Assembly (NCBI GenBank): GCA_034509735.1
Contig: JACGWO010000013.1
Span: 11,676,136 to 11,740,135 of the forward strand
DNA: 64,000 nucleotides
Source: Sesamum alatum
Taxonomy: Eukaryota; Streptophyta; Magnoliopsida; Lamiales; Pedaliaceae
Direction: 5' to 3'
Position numbers and translations under genes: made by a program. How positions within the stretch are numbered: position 1 is the stretch's first letter; every line of letters starts with the position of its first letter. Below, one piece after another: positions 11,175 to 22,039 of this stretch. The notes beneath the pieces were generated by a model. The model did not search any database and was not told where the DNA came from. It saw nothing but the letters and a program-made list of their open reading frames with translations.

Positions 11175-14100
11175 ATGTCTAAGAACCCACTTTCCACCAT
11201 TCTAGAGACAAACAAATTCAATGGAACAAATTACAACGACTGGTTGCGCAATCTAAGGATAGTCCTAGATTACGAGAACCAAGGCTACGTCATGGACGAG
11301 CCTCTCCCTAGGACCTTGCCGGAAGGATCCACGCCAGAAGAACGTGAGACGTTCGAGACTTGGCATAAGGATAACCGAAAGGTCCGTAGCATCATACTTG
11401 CTTCGATGACCAATGAGATTCAGAAGCAATGTGAAAGGCTAGACGACGTCCCTTCCATAATGGCTCACCTTAAGGATTGCTATGCAGTCCCGGACCGGTA
11501 TACTAGGTATGTCGCGACCAAGGCGTTCTTTGGAACTAAAATGACAGAAGGATCCTCTGTATAAGAGCACGGGGTTAAAATGCTTACCCTGGTGGAAAAG
11601 CTCGAGGACCTAAAGGCAGGTCTGGATAATGAAACGTACATAGATGTGATCCTTCACTGACTCCCACCCTCCTTTGACCAATTTATCGTCAACTACAACA
11701 TGAACGCACTTGAGAAGGGCATTCATGAGTTGATTAATATGTTGGTGCAATACAAGGCAACGACTAAGAAGTCCGCGCCTTCGGTATTGTTTGGAGGTGC
11801 TTCAACTTCCAAGACGAAAGGCAAAGGTGCCGGACGTTGGAAAAAGAAGAAAGGGAAGGGAAACGCTGTCAAAGAGGCTACGAACACTAAGAGTGTTCCC
11901 ATTGCCAAAAGAGGGGAAAGGCAAAAGGAAAGGGAAAGGTTGTCTCCAAGCAATAGTCGAAGGTATATGACATATGTATCAACTGCCGTGAGAAAGGGCA
12001 TTAGAAGAGAGAGTGCCCCAAACTCTTCTCGAACCAAGGTATTTTCGTGATTGAGGTTAACATGGTCACTAATTCTGCCTCTTGGGTATTAGATACCGGC
12101 TGTGGAGCTCACATTTGCAATGACTTGTAGGTGTTGAAAAGAAGCAGAAAATTGGGTAGCGGGGACATGATCCTGAAGCTTGGGAATGGCAAGGCCATCT
12201 CGGCAGAAGCAGTAGGATCCGCTACTCTAGTGATTAGTGATAGTATTAGCATTGAATTAGAGCAAGTTTATTTTGTACCTAGTATGATTAAAAACATCAT
12301 TTCCATTCCATTGTTGGACAATAGTGGTTATGAGTTTAGAATCAATGAAAATTGCTTTTATTATGAGGTGTGGAATTGCTCATCTGCTTGGTACATTAAA
12401 TAACGGGCTCTATATCTTGCAACAAACGAACTTCGTTCTTAATGCTCAACACAAACGTAAATTAGATAATAACGGGAACGCACGACTGTGGCACGCTAGG
12501 CTAGGTCACATATCCCAAGGTAGGATGAAAAGGTTGGTAGACTCAAAGAACCTAGAGGTAGGGGACTTGAATGAGCTACCAACTTATGAATCCTGTCTAA
12601 GAGGGAAAATGACCAAGAAGCCCTTTGTAGGACAAAGCAGGCTTGGCACAGGTCTGTTGGATTTGGTCCATACAGACGTATGTGGACCACTAAGGACGCA
12701 GGCCCGAGGTGGGTTCTCCTCCTTCATAACTTTTACCGATGATCATTCACGGTATGGTTATGTTTACCTAATGAGGTACAAGTCTGAAGCTCTTGAGAGG
12801 TTTAAAGAATTTAGACTTGAAGTGGAGAACCAGACCAACTGCAAAATTAAAGTCCTACGGTCAGACCGAGGCGGTGAATACCTTAGTACTGAGTTCCTAG
12901 ATTATCTAAAAGAACAAGGTATAATATCATAATGGACACCTCCCGGAACACCACAATTAAATGGTGTCTCTGAAAGGAGGAATCGAACCCTGTTGGACAT
13001 GGTTCGGTCCATGATGAGTTTTACCAAATTGCCCTTATCCTTTTGGGGCTATGCACTAGAAAACGGCAGCCAAGTTGTTAAATTTGGCGCCTATCAGTGC
13101 ATTAACCCAAACGCCATATGAGATATGGCACGGCAAGCCTGTGTCCTACAACTACTTGAAAGTGTGGGGTAGCCCGCATACATCAAGAGGTTAGTGGGAG
13201 ATAAGCTAGAATCCAGGTCTAGCTCATGCAGGTTCGTTGGATACCCTAAAGAAACTGCGGATTATTACTTTTATGACCCCTTGGAACAAAAGGTATTTGT
13301 TTCAAGGAATACAGTATTCTTGGAGCAAGGCTTCCCGGAGGATATCCAACCAGATAAGCTGATCCTTGAGGAATCAAGTGATGGAATCCAGCCATCAGAG
13401 GTAGCCGCGGAACCCTCACTTAGAGGATTCAGGATAGACAGCCGAAGGGCTGACCAACCTCGAGGAGTCCAACATGCTAGGCATGAAAGTCAACCTCAGG
13501 AACGGCCAGCCCCGGTCCTTGAACCGCCGGCTCCGATACAGTCAGCGCCCACAGTCACCACTGACGTTCCCGTTCTCCGTAGGTCCACTAGAGAGTCCAG
13601 ACCTCCAGTGAGATATGGCTTTCTAGGAGCGACCGATCTTTTGGATAACGATCCTAAGACATACGGAGAAGCGATGTCTAACATCGACTCCGAGAAATGG
13701 CTTGAGGCCATGAAAACTGAAATGGACTCCATGAGCGAGAACCAAGTCTGGAAACTTGTAGATCCACCGAAAGGTGTTAAGCCAGTAGGCTGTAAGTGGG
13801 TCTACAAGAGCAAACTTGGTGTTGATGGAGAAGTCACAACCTTTAAGGCTAGGCTTGTAGCTAAGGTATACACTCAACGACCCGGGGTCGATTTTGAGGA
13901 TACCTACTTGCCAGTAGCCATGGCTAAGCCCATTCGGATCCTGCTCGCCATAGCAGCATGGTATGGCTATGAGATATGGCAGATGGACGTGAAAACGGCC
14001 TTCCTCAACGGTTTCATTGAAGAAGAGATCTATATGGATCAGCCAAAGGGTTTCACGGTCACTGGAGAAGAACAGAAAGTCTGTCGTCTTCAGAAGCCCA

Positions 14101-15125
14101 TCTATGGCCTCAAACAAGCATCCCGAAGTTGGAACATTCGATTTGATGAAGTAATACGGGGTTATGACTTCATCAAGAACGAATCCGACCCTTGTGTATG
14201 GTTGTCAACCCAGTTTTCCATGAAGGACTTGGGTGAAGCCTCCTACATCGTAGGCATCCAGATTGTCAGGGACAGATCTAAAAGGATGTTAGGGCTCACC
14301 CAAAACTCGTATATGGAGAAAGTCCTAATGAGATATCGAATGGACAACTCCAAACGAGGATTCCTTCCCATGAGGCATGGGATCAAGTTGTCCAAGAAAC
14401 AGTCCCTACAGACTGATAAGGAACTTGAAAGGATGAAAGTCATCCCCTATGCTTCTGTCGTAGGTAGCATCCAATATGCGATCCACTACACCAGGCCTGA
14501 CATTGCGTACGCTTTGAGCGTAACAAGCAGATATCAAACCTGTGCGGGAGAGGCACATTGGAATGCTGTTAAAGGCATCCTTAAGTACCTAAGGAGGACT
14601 AAGGAAATGTTCTTAGTCTATGGCAATGGACAGCTGATCCTGGAAGGCTTTAGCGACTCTAGCTTCCAGTCTGATGACGATGATGCCAAATCTCAATCGG
14701 GTTACGTATTCAAGCTCAATGGAGGCGGAGTGGCTTGGAAAAGTTCCAAGCAAGCAACCACTGCTGACTCCACTACAGAGGCTGAATACATAGCAGCTTC
14801 AGAAGCTGCTAAGGAAGCGGTTTGGATGAGAAACTACATCCAAGAGTTGGGTGTGGTGCCTAGCATCGCCGATCCTGTTGTCATCTTCTGTGATAACAAC
14901 GGTGCAATAGCGCAAGCAAAGGAACCGAGATCTCATCACCGTTCCAAACACATTCTTAGACACTACCATCTTCTTAGAGAAATGGTAGGAAGAGGTGACG
15001 TTCGGATGGACCGAGTCAACTCAGCAGACAACACAGCAGATCCATTGACAAAGCCTATGTCGCAGAGCGCTCATACGCAACATCTTGAGAAGATGGGGAT
15101 TAGACTTATGGGCGATTGGCTTTAA
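11175..15125 (+). pseudogene. Ty1/copia gag-pol polyprotein, copy 2 (broken, YVDD deleted)
   Basis: Collinear with copy 1 and starting at the equivalent ATG. Gag is broken by TAA at 11562-11564, by a TGA near 11658 and by frameshifts within 11900-12400. Integrase is broken by TAA near 12930 and by indels near 13060 and 13170. From 13194 to the natural stop at 15123-15125 the frame is open for 643 codons, covering the end of IN, RT and RNase H (including VAWKSSKQ and the DNNGAIAQAKEP motif). Within it, 34 codons are missing at 14198/14199 relative to copy 1 bases 4851-4952. The missing piece contains the YVDD catalytic motif, so this reverse transcriptase must be inactive although the frame reads through. 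The stop is 5 bp before the polypurine tract. Confidence 0.93.
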
Positions 15126-15130
15126 AGGTC

Positions 15131-15141
15131 AAGTGGGAGAT
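15131..15141 (+). promoter_or_regulatory. Polypurine tract of Copia copy 2
   Basis: AAGTGGGAGAT immediately before the LTR start TGTTAG. The same tract, on the other strand, precedes the minus-strand LTR at 19570-19580, and a close variant (AGTAGGAGAT) is at 32351-32360. Confidence 0.88.
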
Positions 15142-17100
15142 TGTTAGAATAGGTGACCATGTAAGCCAATTTTGGCGGGAATATGTAATCTATGTTCTAG
15201 ACAATTTCAGGTGTTTGATAAATCATTTATGAATAAAGAAGTGAAAATTCATACGGCAACACTTTCTTTACGTACACTTATATCTGCTATTACATATTTG
15301 TTCACTACGCAAACAAAGCCCACGGACTGAGAATCGATTTCGGGGACTGGGACTACGCTTGGAGGTAGGTCCATGAAATCAGTCTTACCGAATCAGTCCG
15401 GAAATCTCCAAGTCAAGGAATCTCGAAAATGGGTACCGAGATTCCCCTTGAGACTTGCACTAAGCATCTGCTGTCGTATTTCATCGACGGGTTACGAAGG
15501 TCGTCTAAGCAGTGTTAGTGGGTTAGCATGCTAGGAAGCAGCTGACTAAGGTGACTCGCGGGAACCGTCTTACGGAGGACCTTGAGTATGGTCAGCAACG
15601 TATGACGTGTATTCCCGGTTCCAACGGTACAGGTCAAGTCCTTTGACTTGAGGAACTGCTAAGTTTACCTGTACATCAGGTCTGTATCTTAGATATGGTG
15701 AGAGATTGCCAAAATACTCTTGAGTAGTCATAAGCCATGTCTAGTGCAGCTCTGGTGTACAGAGTGACAATAGTTTCCAAGAAAGGATCTGTCTCCTATC
15801 AAAAGGCATTGACAGTTGAGTCTCATGTATGCTCTGTGTCTTGTCCCTAAAATCTGTGGCCACAGTAACTGAACAGAAGGGAAGGTTTCCCTTGCGGCGT
15901 TTAGTAAGGACAGACCGACACTTAGGTCCAAAATGGGTACCTGCATTTTTCCGTGCCCTAGACCCTAAGTGATGAGACCGAAGACAGAAGGACAAGTGTA
16001 CTGTTAGAGCCTAAATGTTCATCCCCAATTATTTCACCTAGTCTCTAGTGCCATGGACCGTTGCTAGATGGCCACCCATGGTAACGGACGGATTCTAGGA
16101 ATCCGACCAAGTCTAGCTGAAAGGTGAACCTAAAGAGTCACACACTATCCACACACACTTAGTATTTAATTTGGAATTAAATGTTGGAGTAAAGGAATGA
16201 TTAAATTGGATTTAATCGGGTCCTATATTTTCTTGGAGAATTAATTTCTTCTATTTGATAAAGGAAATTAAATTGATAAATTGGATTTATTAAGGGAATT
16301 AATTTAATGGGCCTAGAATAAATATTAATATTCATTTATTATATTTATTTGGCCTTTTGGAATATTTAATAGGATTTAAATATTCCATTAAATTAAATTA
16401 ATGGTTGAGATTTAATGGGAGAGATGAAACGCTAGGATTGAATTTGACAAGGTCAAAATCCTAGTCAAATTAAGCTTCTAAAGAGTTGGAGTTTAAAGAG
16501 GATTAAACTCCTCTTCTATATAAACCCCTAGCCTTGCACCTTTTGAAGGATGATGAAATTCCAACACACACACCACACACACTCTCCCTCTCCTCTCCTC
16601 TCGTCCGCCCCCCTCTCTCACTCTCCAAGAAATCATTTTTTTCTTGTTATCTTGTTCTTGGAACATTAGAACATTGATGAATCAATACCGTTAATTCATA
16701 ACGTATTGTTGATTCATCCACTCCAATAAATTACATACTTGTTCGTTGCTAGCACGACGTGCAAGATACATGGGTGGATCGTGTGTCACGATTTGGAGGG
16801 TCTCAAGAACGAGATCTTGGTGAAAAACGGGGAACAACGCGTGTAGCCGTTGAAGACGAAAACGACAACGGGTAGGTCTCGGTTTACGTTTTCGCCTCTT
16901 TTATTTTTCAACCCTATATCCTCCATGATTATTGTATGTTGTTTATTCATGTGATACACCAAACACCCGGGAAATTTCAAGGGCACACCCCTTGAAACGT
17001 GTTCTTTAATTTAAAAGCATGTTTTAAATACTGCATTTTTATTTTATACTGCGCTTCCGCATTCGTGCAATTTTCCCGGGACGATCCACATATTCTTTCA
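15142..17100 (+). mobile_element. Copia copy 2: 3' LTR (1959 bp)
   Basis: From TGTTAGAATAGG after the polypurine tract to TTCTTTCA. TATATAAA is at 16517-16524 and the 3' hairpin at 16975-16997. It resembles the truncated LTR at 5706-6822 more than the solo LTRs do, consistent with being its partner, but lacks one TTGAC-repeat segment of about 35 bp near 16455. The next bases, TACAA (17101-17105), would be the right copy of a target duplication; the left copy lies outside the window. Confidence 0.9.
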
Positions 17101-19569
17101 TACAAGTCATACCGACCAAGCCCGTGTGGCTTCCATATGACGATATCCGCGAGTCACCTTTGTCAGCCGACACCCTTGTCAACTAACCCACTAATATTGC
17201 ATAGACGTCCAACGTCTGTCACCGATAAAACACGATACTCATCCAATGAATGCAATCCTTAGTGCAAGTCTCTATCGGACTCTCGATAACCAATCTCGAG
17301 GTAAGTGTTTCAGACCTATCCACAGAAGTTGGTTCTGTTAGAATAGGTGACCATGTAAGCCAATTTTGGCAGGAATATGTAACCTATGTCTAGACAATTT
17401 CTGGTGTTTGATAAAAATATTTATGAATAAAGAAGTGAAAATTCATATGGCAATACTTTGTTTGCGTTCACTTATATCTGCATTTACATTTCTGTTCACT
17501 ACGCAAACAAAGCCCACGGACTGAGAATCGATTTCGGGGACTGGGACTACGCTTGGAGGTAGGTCCATGAAATCAGTCTTACCGAATCAGTCCGGAAATC
17601 TCCAAGTCAAGGAATCCCGAAAATGGGTACCGGATTCCCTTTGAGACTTGCACTAAGCATCTGCTGTCGTATTTCATCAACGGGTGACGAAGGTTGTCTA
17701 AGCAGTGTTAGTGGGTCAGCATGCTAGGAAGCAGCTGACTAAGGTGACTCGCGGGAACCGTCTTACGGAGGACCTTGAGTATGGTCAGCAAGGTATGACG
17801 TGTATTCCCGTTCCAATGGTACAGGCCAAGTCCTTTGACTTGAGGAACTGCTGAGTTCACCTGTGCATCAGGTCTGTATCTTAGATATGGTGAGAGATTG
17901 CCAAAATACTCTTGAGTAGTCATAAGCCATGTCTAGTGCAGCTCTGGTGTACCGAGTGACAGTATTTTCCAAGAAAGGATCTGTCTCCTGTCAAAAGGTA
18001 TTGACAGTTGAGTCTCATGTACGCTCTGTGTCTTGTCCCTAAAATCTGTGGCCACAGTAACTGAACAGAAGGGAAGGTTTCCCTTGCGGCGTTTAGTAAG
18101 GACAGACCGACACTTAGGTCCAAAATGGGTACCTGCTTTTTCCGTGCCCTAGACTCTAAGTGATGAGACCGAAGACAGAAGGACAAGTGTACTGTTAGAG
18201 CCTAAATGTTCATCCCCAATTATTTCACCTAGTCTCTAGTGCCATGGACCGTTGCTAGATGGCCACCCATGGTAACAGACAGATTCTAGGAAACCGACCA
18301 AGTCTAGCTGAAAGGTGAACCTAAATAGTCACACACTATCCACACACACTTAGTATTTAATTTGGAATTAAATATTGGAGTAAAGGAATGATTAAATTAG
18401 ATTTAATCGGGTCCTATATTTTCTTGGAGAAATTAATTCCTTCTATTTGATAAAGGGAATTAAATTAATAAATAGGATTTATTAAAGGGTTGATTTAATG
18501 GGCTTAGAATAAATATTAATATTTATTTATTATATTTATTATTTTTTAGCCTTTTGGAATATTTAATGGGATTTAAATATTCAATTAAATTAAAATCAAC
18601 GGTTGAGATGAAAAGGGGAGATGGAAGGCTAGGATTTGTTTGACTAGGTCAAACACTAGTTTGACTAGGACTTTGACTAGGTCAAAATCCTAGACAAATT
18701 AGAGTTCTTAGAGTAGGAGTTTAATGAGGATTAAAGTCCTCCTCTATAAATACCTCTAGCTTCCAACTTTTTGAAGGATGATGAAATTCCAACACACACA
18801 CAACACACATAATTTCGGCCTCTCTCCCCTCTCTCTCGTCCGCCCTCTCTCTCTCCACTCTCCAAGAAAAATATTTTCTAGTTCGTTTGTTCTTGGAACA
18901 TTAGAACTTAGATGAATCAATACCGTTAATTGATAACGTGTTGTTGATTCATCCACTCCAAAATATACACTTGTTCGTTGCTAGCACGACGTGCAAGATA
19001 CGTGGGTGGATCGTGTGTCACGATTTGGAGGGTCTCAAGAACGAGATCTCGGTGCAAAACGGGGAACAAGGCGTGTAGCCGTTGAAGACGAAAACGACAA
19101 CGGGTAGGTCTCGTTTTATTTTTCGTCTCTCTTTATTTTCAACTCTATAGCCTCCATGATTTCTTTACATGTTGTTTAATCATGAGATACACCAAACACC
19201 CGGGAATCTCAAGGGTACACCCCTTAAGCGTGTTCTTTTATTATTAAAAGCATGCTTTAATTTTTGTATGTTATTTTATATCGCGCTTCCGCATTCGCGC
19301 AATTCCCGGGACGATCCACCGATTTCTTTCAGGTTCCATGATTGCCAACCTATGTGCGATCCAACTTGTTGGATTCATATGTCCGGTCTGTGGGTATTTG
19401 TTGTGACATCGAAACTACGTTCAATGCTGGAAGTAAGCATAACAAACTCATCGTTGCCAATGATGAATCCTTACTACATTCATCAACATAATATTACTTT
19501 TGTTCAAAGATCGACGAATGGTTCTCAGAACAGCCATCCACATTGACTTTCTGGTCATCTATTCTAACA
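17101..19569 (-). mobile_element. Minus-strand LTR of a related Copia family, split and truncated
   Basis: On the minus strand the LTR begins TGTTAGAATAGATGACCAG at 19569 and is preceded by a polypurine tract (19570-19580), so it is a 3' LTR. It resembles the plus-strand solo LTR at 22734-24822 (for example the segment around 22830-23260). It is interrupted by the solo LTR at 17336-19331 and cut at 17100 by the tandem Copia array. Only about 470 bp of this LTR is present (17101-17335 and 19332-19569). Confidence 0.82.
17336..19331 (+). mobile_element. Solo LTR, first Copia family
   Basis: A 1996-bp LTR from TGTTAGAATAGG to GATTTCTTTCA with perfect 5-bp target repeats GGTTC (17331-17335 and 19332-19336). 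TATAAATA is at 18745-18752. Removing it rejoins a continuous minus-strand LTR of the other family, which confirms the boundaries. Neither primer-binding site nor polypurine tract is present. Confidence 0.93.
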
Positions 19570-20580
19570 ATCTCCCACTTGACCATTAAGTCAATTACCC
19601 ACTTTGTTCAGAAACCCTTCTGAGCATGAGTAATCTACATACCGACTAAGGTCGCATGAATCTGCTATATTTCCTTGCCGAAGCAATACGGTCTAATCGT
19701 GTTACCTCTATCAACCATGGATGCCCAGAGATGGTGGTTGTCTAAGAGAATTCGTGGATCTTGTGATGAGATCTCGGGCCTTAACTTTTGCCATAGCCTG
19801 GTTGCCCGCCATCTAGGCGACCATCGGCTTGGTCGTGCTAGGCACCACGATCATCCTATGGACGCGCTTTTCATCCATAACCACTATCTAATGCAATCAT
19901 CATTGAGTCTGACTGTGTATACCATTGAGACTAACTGTTTTTCACTATGCTCTGAAAACTAGTATCGCTTTATTCTTCCAAAACAACTCTCGATAGACGG
20001 TGCATCGAGAACACATCTTTAGTCCTTATTCAGGTATTAAGGATTGTTCTTGATTGTTGTCTTCAATCCCTCAGTGCATTACTGATTTCTGTTCAGTCAC
20101 GCAAGAAGCACACTCAACATCGGATCCTACGCGCCGAGTGAACATAGCTCATGTTTATTTAGGGTAAAGACGTGGGGATACTCAACATCCAAGCCTTCTT
20201 ATTAGTCTACCGTGACTAAGCCTTGAATGGCTTAATGCTTTATTCATAATATCTAAGCTTTCTCATCAGTCTAACCACGACTGAGTCTTGAACAGCTTAT
20301 CCCTTTACATATCTGAGCTTTCTCGTTAGTCTATCACGATTGAGTCTTTGAACAGCTCAATTAAAGATATGTATGTGGGAACCCTTAAAATGTCATGGAG
20401 AATTTTTGTGAGTTACGGTTGTGTTTTAGTGATTCTTAACATCTTGAATTCATCCATGATGAACAAGACATCACACACTTAACACTTGGAACACAATTTC
20501 TACTCCTACTGATCACCTACGTCATTCAAGACAGAGTCATACTCCGTATGAGCTCGTCAAAACTATTATTCTAGTTATCC
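19570..20580 (-). pseudogene. Degenerate Copia pol 3' end (RNase H), minus strand
   Basis: Reading the minus strand upstream of the polypurine tract 19570-19580 gives fragments in several frames that match the pol end of the other copies: VTRLDRIASAR near 19690 corresponds to the VRMDRVNSA region, and VVPSTTKPM near 19840 corresponds to VVPSIAEPV. No frame is open. The sequence beyond about 20000 is too decayed to align by eye. It belongs with the LTR at 17101-19569. The right limit near 20580 is where the gypsy-like sequence begins. Confidence 0.6.
20195..20365 (+). repeat. Three imperfect tandem repeats, about 60 bp each
   Basis: A unit of the type TTCTYRTTAGTCTA.CGACTGAGTCTTGAACAGCT repeats near 20200, 20265 and 20325, with growing divergence. 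It lies inside the decayed pol end. No coding meaning is seen; it looks like a local duplication. Confidence 0.6.
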
Positions 20581-21455
20581 GGTGTTTCAAACCTTTCTAG
20601 AGGAAGGGGACTTGCCTCCCTCTACTCCTTCTCTTCCATCTCTTCCGCCTTCGGCGGCTCATCTCTCTCCTCCTCTGGGGAAGATCCTTCCTCGTCATCT
20701 CCCCCAGCCAGAGTCCCTACCTCCTCAAAATCTTCATCCTCCTCCGCATCAATCGAACGCCTAGAAGTGTGGGAGAGGTTTCTCAGGCTCCATCTCATGT
20801 CTCCTCGGTAGGCTAAGGGACCAAATGCCACCCCTATGGAAGAAGCGGCAAAGGGATCATCATCCCCAACCGATTCCCCCATAAACTGAATAGACTCGTC
20901 GAAAGGGGTAGAAGAAGACATTTTCTTGAAAAGAAAGATGCTAAGAAATACGAGAAAAGAGAAGAAGTACACTTACAGATATAGTGGAACGTATAAAGCT
21001 GAACTTTTCTTCTTACAAAGACATGTGAAGGCGGAGGAGTGAAGGGAGACAGGCGTAATAAAGCGATCGAGGGAGCAAACATGGGGGAGATGCGGTTACC
21101 TGAGGATCAGCAAGAAACCGCCTTCTATTAGGCGGTTACAAAGATAAAAGAGTAACTGACGCGAGTGGTTAGCAATAATTGTCCCCATCCAGGGCACGTG
21201 ATGTTCACGCGCGTAGCCCCTGTGCAGGACTACTGCCTAGCCTGTCATAAAGGCGACCCCCAGTCATCATGACAAGCGTGACGACCAGACGCCCGTTACC
21301 CTAGGTGACTGTTCCACTTCTCTTAGCCATGAGGGAAGCTTGTCTGGAGCTCAACAAGTAGGGAAGGGGATCACACCTCCCTCGCTAAATCCAGAAGGAC
21401 TCTGCTCTGAGTGGGAAGGGTAGCGAACCCTCCTCTCAGAGTGGGGGGAACTGAT
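20581..21455 (+). mobile_element. Gypsy (Tat-like) 3' untranslated region
   Basis: Holds an antisense ORF (20622-20921, minus), then non-coding sequence and a purine-rich tract ending GTGGGGGGAACTG at 21441-21453, directly before TGATATGTGC. This order (antisense ORF, polypurine tract, LTR rich in GGCCCA words) fits the 3' end of Tat-lineage gypsy elements. The upstream pol region is absent here. Confidence 0.5.
20622..20921 (-). CDS. Antisense ORF of a gypsy element, acidic protein
   Basis: A 99-codon minus-strand frame from ATG (20919-20921) to a TAG. The product starts MSSSTPFDES and ends in an acidic stretch rich in E and D (EEERDEPPKAEEMEEKE). I do not recognise a domain. Similar antisense reading frames lie between pol and the 3' LTR in Tat-lineage elements; the frame at 36290-36925, also antisense to gypsy pol, may be the other end of such a protein from another copy. 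Function unknown, probably not active. Confidence 0.4.
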   Translation of the reverse strand: MSSSTPFDESIQFMGESVGDDDPFAASSIGVAFGPLAYRGDMRWSLRNLSHTSRRSIDAEEDEDFEEVGTLAGGDDEEGSSPEEERDEPPKAEEMEEKE

Positions 21456-21950
21456 TGATATGTGCTAAAAGGATCAGCCCAAAATCGAGGCCCAAAAGCC
21501 CAAAGAGACATCTAGGATCCAAGGGAAGGTATTGGAGCCCCACACAAAGACCCACCTATTTTTCGGAGGAGACCCATTTGAGGCACCAGCCCAAGCCCAA
21601 GAAACTACTAGCCAGGCCTGCCCCTAACAAGGAGGGAGTCTAATCCAAGCTTAAGAGGAAGCCCCATCAAGGAGGCCCAAGTTGGAGACCCAGGCATATA
21701 GCGAAATGCCTAACAAAGAGGCCCAGAACGGAGGCCCGGGCTTAGACAGTGTGGATGAGGATTAACCAGGTGCACCCCTCATCCTTATTCGCGGAAGACC
21801 CCTTTAGCGGACTCCCTAGTTTCAAGGAGTCCAATGGCTGCCGAAGTCTAGGAAGGCCAGGACGTGGTCCTTCTAGAGTCTAAGATGACGAGGAGTCCCT
21901 CCCATTTGGGACTTTTATGCAATTTTTTGGAAAATAAGGGACTTTAATGC
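21456..21950 (+). mobile_element. Gypsy LTR 5' part
   Basis: Starts TGATATGTGC after the purine tract and contains repeated AGCCCAAG/GGCCCA words and GGAGTCC motifs, a composition common in Tat-type LTRs. The end is not found: AT-rich DNA follows from about 21910 and the CACTA-derived sequence from about 22040. The LTR right end is not joined here. Confidence 0.45.
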
Positions 21951-22039
21951 TATTTTTTAAAAAAATATATATTTTTTAAAATAATTAATTTTATACATAT
22001 TAAAATACAATTAATAGATTTTCATATTATAATTTTAAA

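Noticed and set aside
19675..19962. Plus-strand 95-codon ORF
   Set aside because: Shadow of the decayed minus-strand RNase H region.
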